Part shown: piece after piece, positions 46,326 to 55,000 of the stretch | Layout: the number at the start of each line of letters is the position of its first letter | How positions within the stretch are numbered: the first letter of the stretch is position 1 | Origin: Cristatella mucedo | Lineage: Eukaryota; Bryozoa; Phylactolaemata; Cristatellidae | Direction: 5' to 3' | Length of the DNA stretch: 55,000 bases | NCBI GenBank assembly: GCA_009760855.2 | Contig: WPIO01000156.1 | Location: forward strand, 87,501-142,500 | The notes under the pieces: generated by a model | What the model was told of the DNA's origin: nothing | Database searches by the model: none | What the model saw: the letters and a program-made list of their open reading frames with translations, nothing else | Position numbers and translations under genes: made by a program

Positions 46326-46389
46326 TTACTTTTTAATAACTATAGTAGCTACAACATCTGTTGTTGCATGAAGCCTATTTCTATTTTGT
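46326..46389 (-). pseudogene. C-terminal stub of a second minor-capsid-like viral gene
   Basis: The last ~20 codons read LHATTDVVATIVIKK and match the end of the neighbouring viral gene (TDVVATIEISK). The rest is missing: at about 46389 the sequence becomes collagen exon. So the virus carried two paralogous genes side by side, and the element is cut inside the upstream one. Confidence 0.6.
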
Positions 46390-46590
46390 AGCGCCGGCAG
46401 GTCCCGTCGCGCCGGCAGATCCCGTTGCACCCGCGTCGCCGCTCGCTTCGGTCTCGCCGGCGTCGCCCTTCCGGTCCGCATCGCCGGTAGATCCTGTCTG
46501 TCCCGCGAGTCGTGAGGCTCCTGCGAAGCCCGTAGACCCGTCGACGACAGCGTCTCCCGTCGGGCTTTGCGCTCCCGCCTCGCTCGTCGC
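46381..46590 (-). pseudogene. Degenerate Gly-X-Y sequence past the collagen stop
   Basis: In the same frame beyond the TGA at 46591 a decaying Gly-X-Y pattern continues (GSTGFAGASRLAGQTGSTGD and later [19 protein letters not shown]) to a TAG at 46381 at the viral junction. Either the TGA is a recent nonsense change, or the region is no longer selected. Confidence 0.6.
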
Positions 46591-53725
<7,135 letters not shown>

Positions 53726-53892
53726 CCCTGCCGCTGCCGCCGCCGCTCCGTGCGGAGGAGAAGGGAGAGGGGTGAAAGAAAGAGAAGGCGAGGGTCTGCC
53801 AACTGCTGTCGCGACTTCCTGGTAGCCGCAGCAATTCGGCGTCTCCAGGCGGGCCGCTTCAAATCGTAGCGGCGGGTGGTAGGACCGGTCGC

Positions 53893-53899
53893 ATTTATA
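53893..53899 (-). promoter_or_regulatory. Candidate TATA box of collagen copy 2
   Basis: Minus-strand TATAAAT about 170 bp upstream of the predicted ATG, leaving room for a 5' UTR of about 130 bp. Position and sequence only. Confidence 0.4.
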
Positions 53900-54124
53900 T
53901 GCTTTTGCATTTGATTTCTATTGTGACGGCGACTGAATAGAAATGGGCAGTGCTGGGCGACGTCAGCGCGCGAGCGTGCGGATGTTGCAGAAGAGAACGG
54001 GCCCTGTCGCCCGGTGCACTTATCGGATCGATAAGAGGACGACGCGGCCACTGTGGGGCGTTCTTCAACGCGAAAAAGCAAGTTCGCACGGCCTGCGCTT
54101 CCTGGCGTGGCCAGTAGCTGTGCC

Positions 54125-54400
54125 GACATCTACTCTCCAACTGCCGACTGTGGCACATCCTTTTCAGCGGTCCTGAACTGCTACTTCTATGCTACTCACT
54201 ACCTCAACTGCTCTCCTAACTCGGCTATGCTTCCCACTTTCTCTTTGCTGCGTGAGACGAAGTCTGTTGGCTACCAAATGCGTACCGAAAGCCGCTTAGG
54301 CTGTGAGTGCGCTATACAAAACTCTCCTGCGTAACACCCACATGGTCTTTATGACTTTGTAGAGTTACTGACGGAGATTTGGGTTTACTGTTACGTTACA
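54125..54400 (+). mobile_element. LINE family B 3' end
   Basis: Matches 30400-30655: CCTTTTCAGCGGTCCTGA, the CTATACAAAACTCTCCTGCG block, ending in a GTTACGTTAC-type tail. It lies at the edge of the duplicated segment. Confidence 0.85.
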
Positions 54401-54407
54401 AGGATTT

Positions 54408-55000
54408 GTGGTTGGTTCGAGCCATAGCTGAACGATTTCAGTAAAAAATACGAGCAGTACAATATCTAGCCTAGCGCGGAGACAGCGAATAATATTTCGC
54501 CAGTTATGATCTAGCCGATCTCGCACGCCGTTGTTTCGACGCTTTACGAGCGATCAGAGCCGTACTTGCTGGCGCTAGCTTCACTCGCAGGAGTAGTGCA
54601 TGTTCAAGGAATAACATACGTGGCGCTCTCCGTATTTGTAGCAACGGACTGAGCCCCAGAAGTCGCTGAAACTGCGTATGAAGTACTACGAGATGCCTGA
54701 TTCCTGATATTCGCCGATTTTGGAGCTGCCGTCGAAGACAGCTGACGGACAGCACAGAACGGCAAAGAGAAAACCGGACTTACTATACAAGGTTCTACGA
54801 TTCTAGGCAATGCAAGGCGCTGCGACGACGACGCGACGTTCGAGCAAATGTTTCTGTCGCGACTGCTATTCGAAATGCCGTTGATCGTACGCCAAACAAT
54901 TCGGCAATAGGAATTTTGTCAAATAAAGGCCGCTGAGTTTCCGCCGAGCGGACGGCATACGCGCGGGGACGCAGATCGAGTGGCGAAGATTTCCAAAGCG
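54408..55000 (-). repeat. Inverted dispersed repeat, copy 2 (partial)
   Basis: Reverse complement of about 13067-13838 with an internal deletion; runs off the window. Its frame 54810-54604 lacks the stop seen in the other copy, but no domain is recognised. Confidence 0.75.

Larger units (their letters stand above)
37905..46389. mobile_element. Endogenous Polinton/adintovirus-like DNA element, partial
   Basis: AT-rich block with a different coding style from both flanks. It carries a retroviral-type integrase, a YqaJ-like nuclease, a phage-type fibre, a double-jelly-roll major capsid protein, a coiled-coil protein and a minor-capsid-like protein. That combination is typical of Polinton/Maverick and adintovirus-type elements of animals. 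No protein-primed DNA polymerase, packaging ATPase or maturation protease was found, so the copy is incomplete. Two LINE A insertions (about 0.77 and 0.57 kb) lie inside. Gene breaks are few. The right border falls inside a viral gene. Confidence 0.8.

Overview
This window is animal-type nuclear DNA. The evidence is spliced coding exons, tRNA-derived SINEs, many 5'-truncated L2/CR1-like LINE copies with (ATT)n-type tails, a hAT transposon with an 8-bp target duplication, and long GA, TG and CTG microsatellites. Nothing looks bacterial. An invertebrate fits best (endogenous Polinton/adintovirus-like genes, a collagen-like membrane protein), but I cannot name the species.

Layout. (1) Positions 1-5812 and 49437-54122 are two same-strand copies of one segment. 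On the minus strand each carries a type II transmembrane collagen-like gene. My model has a tiny first coding exon (ATG GGC G), a roughly 106-bp intron, a 359-bp exon (short cytoplasmic tail, one membrane helix, coiled coil), a 3-4 kb intron with (CTG)19, and a long Gly-X-Y exon. Copy 1 runs off the left edge. Copy 2 ends at a stop at 46591 and then meets viral DNA. (2) Positions 5.8-37.9 kb are a repeat graveyard: two LINE families (A and B), two tRNA-SINE families, an unclassified repeat in two copies with reciprocal nested insertions, microsatellites, and one near-intact 3.2-kb hAT element (14169-17362). (3) Positions 37.9-46.39 kb are a sharply AT-rich block from an integrated DNA virus of the Polinton/adintovirus type. 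It holds a retroviral-type integrase, YqaJ-like nuclease, phage-type fibre, double-jelly-roll capsid protein, coiled-coil protein and a probable minor capsid protein. Most genes carry only one or two stops. Two LINE A 3' ends are inserted in the minor capsid gene. (4) From 46.39 kb to the end lies the second collagen copy, then a LINE B 3' end and an inverted copy of 13067-13838.

How it fits together. The only host gene I can support is the duplicated transmembrane collagen. The viral block looks like a decayed integrated virus, with the capsid, coiled-coil and minor capsid genes in tandem on one strand. The SINE 3' tail copies the LINE A 3' hairpin, which explains how both spread. The virus/collagen junction and the two collagen copies should be checked against assembly error or haplotype duplication.
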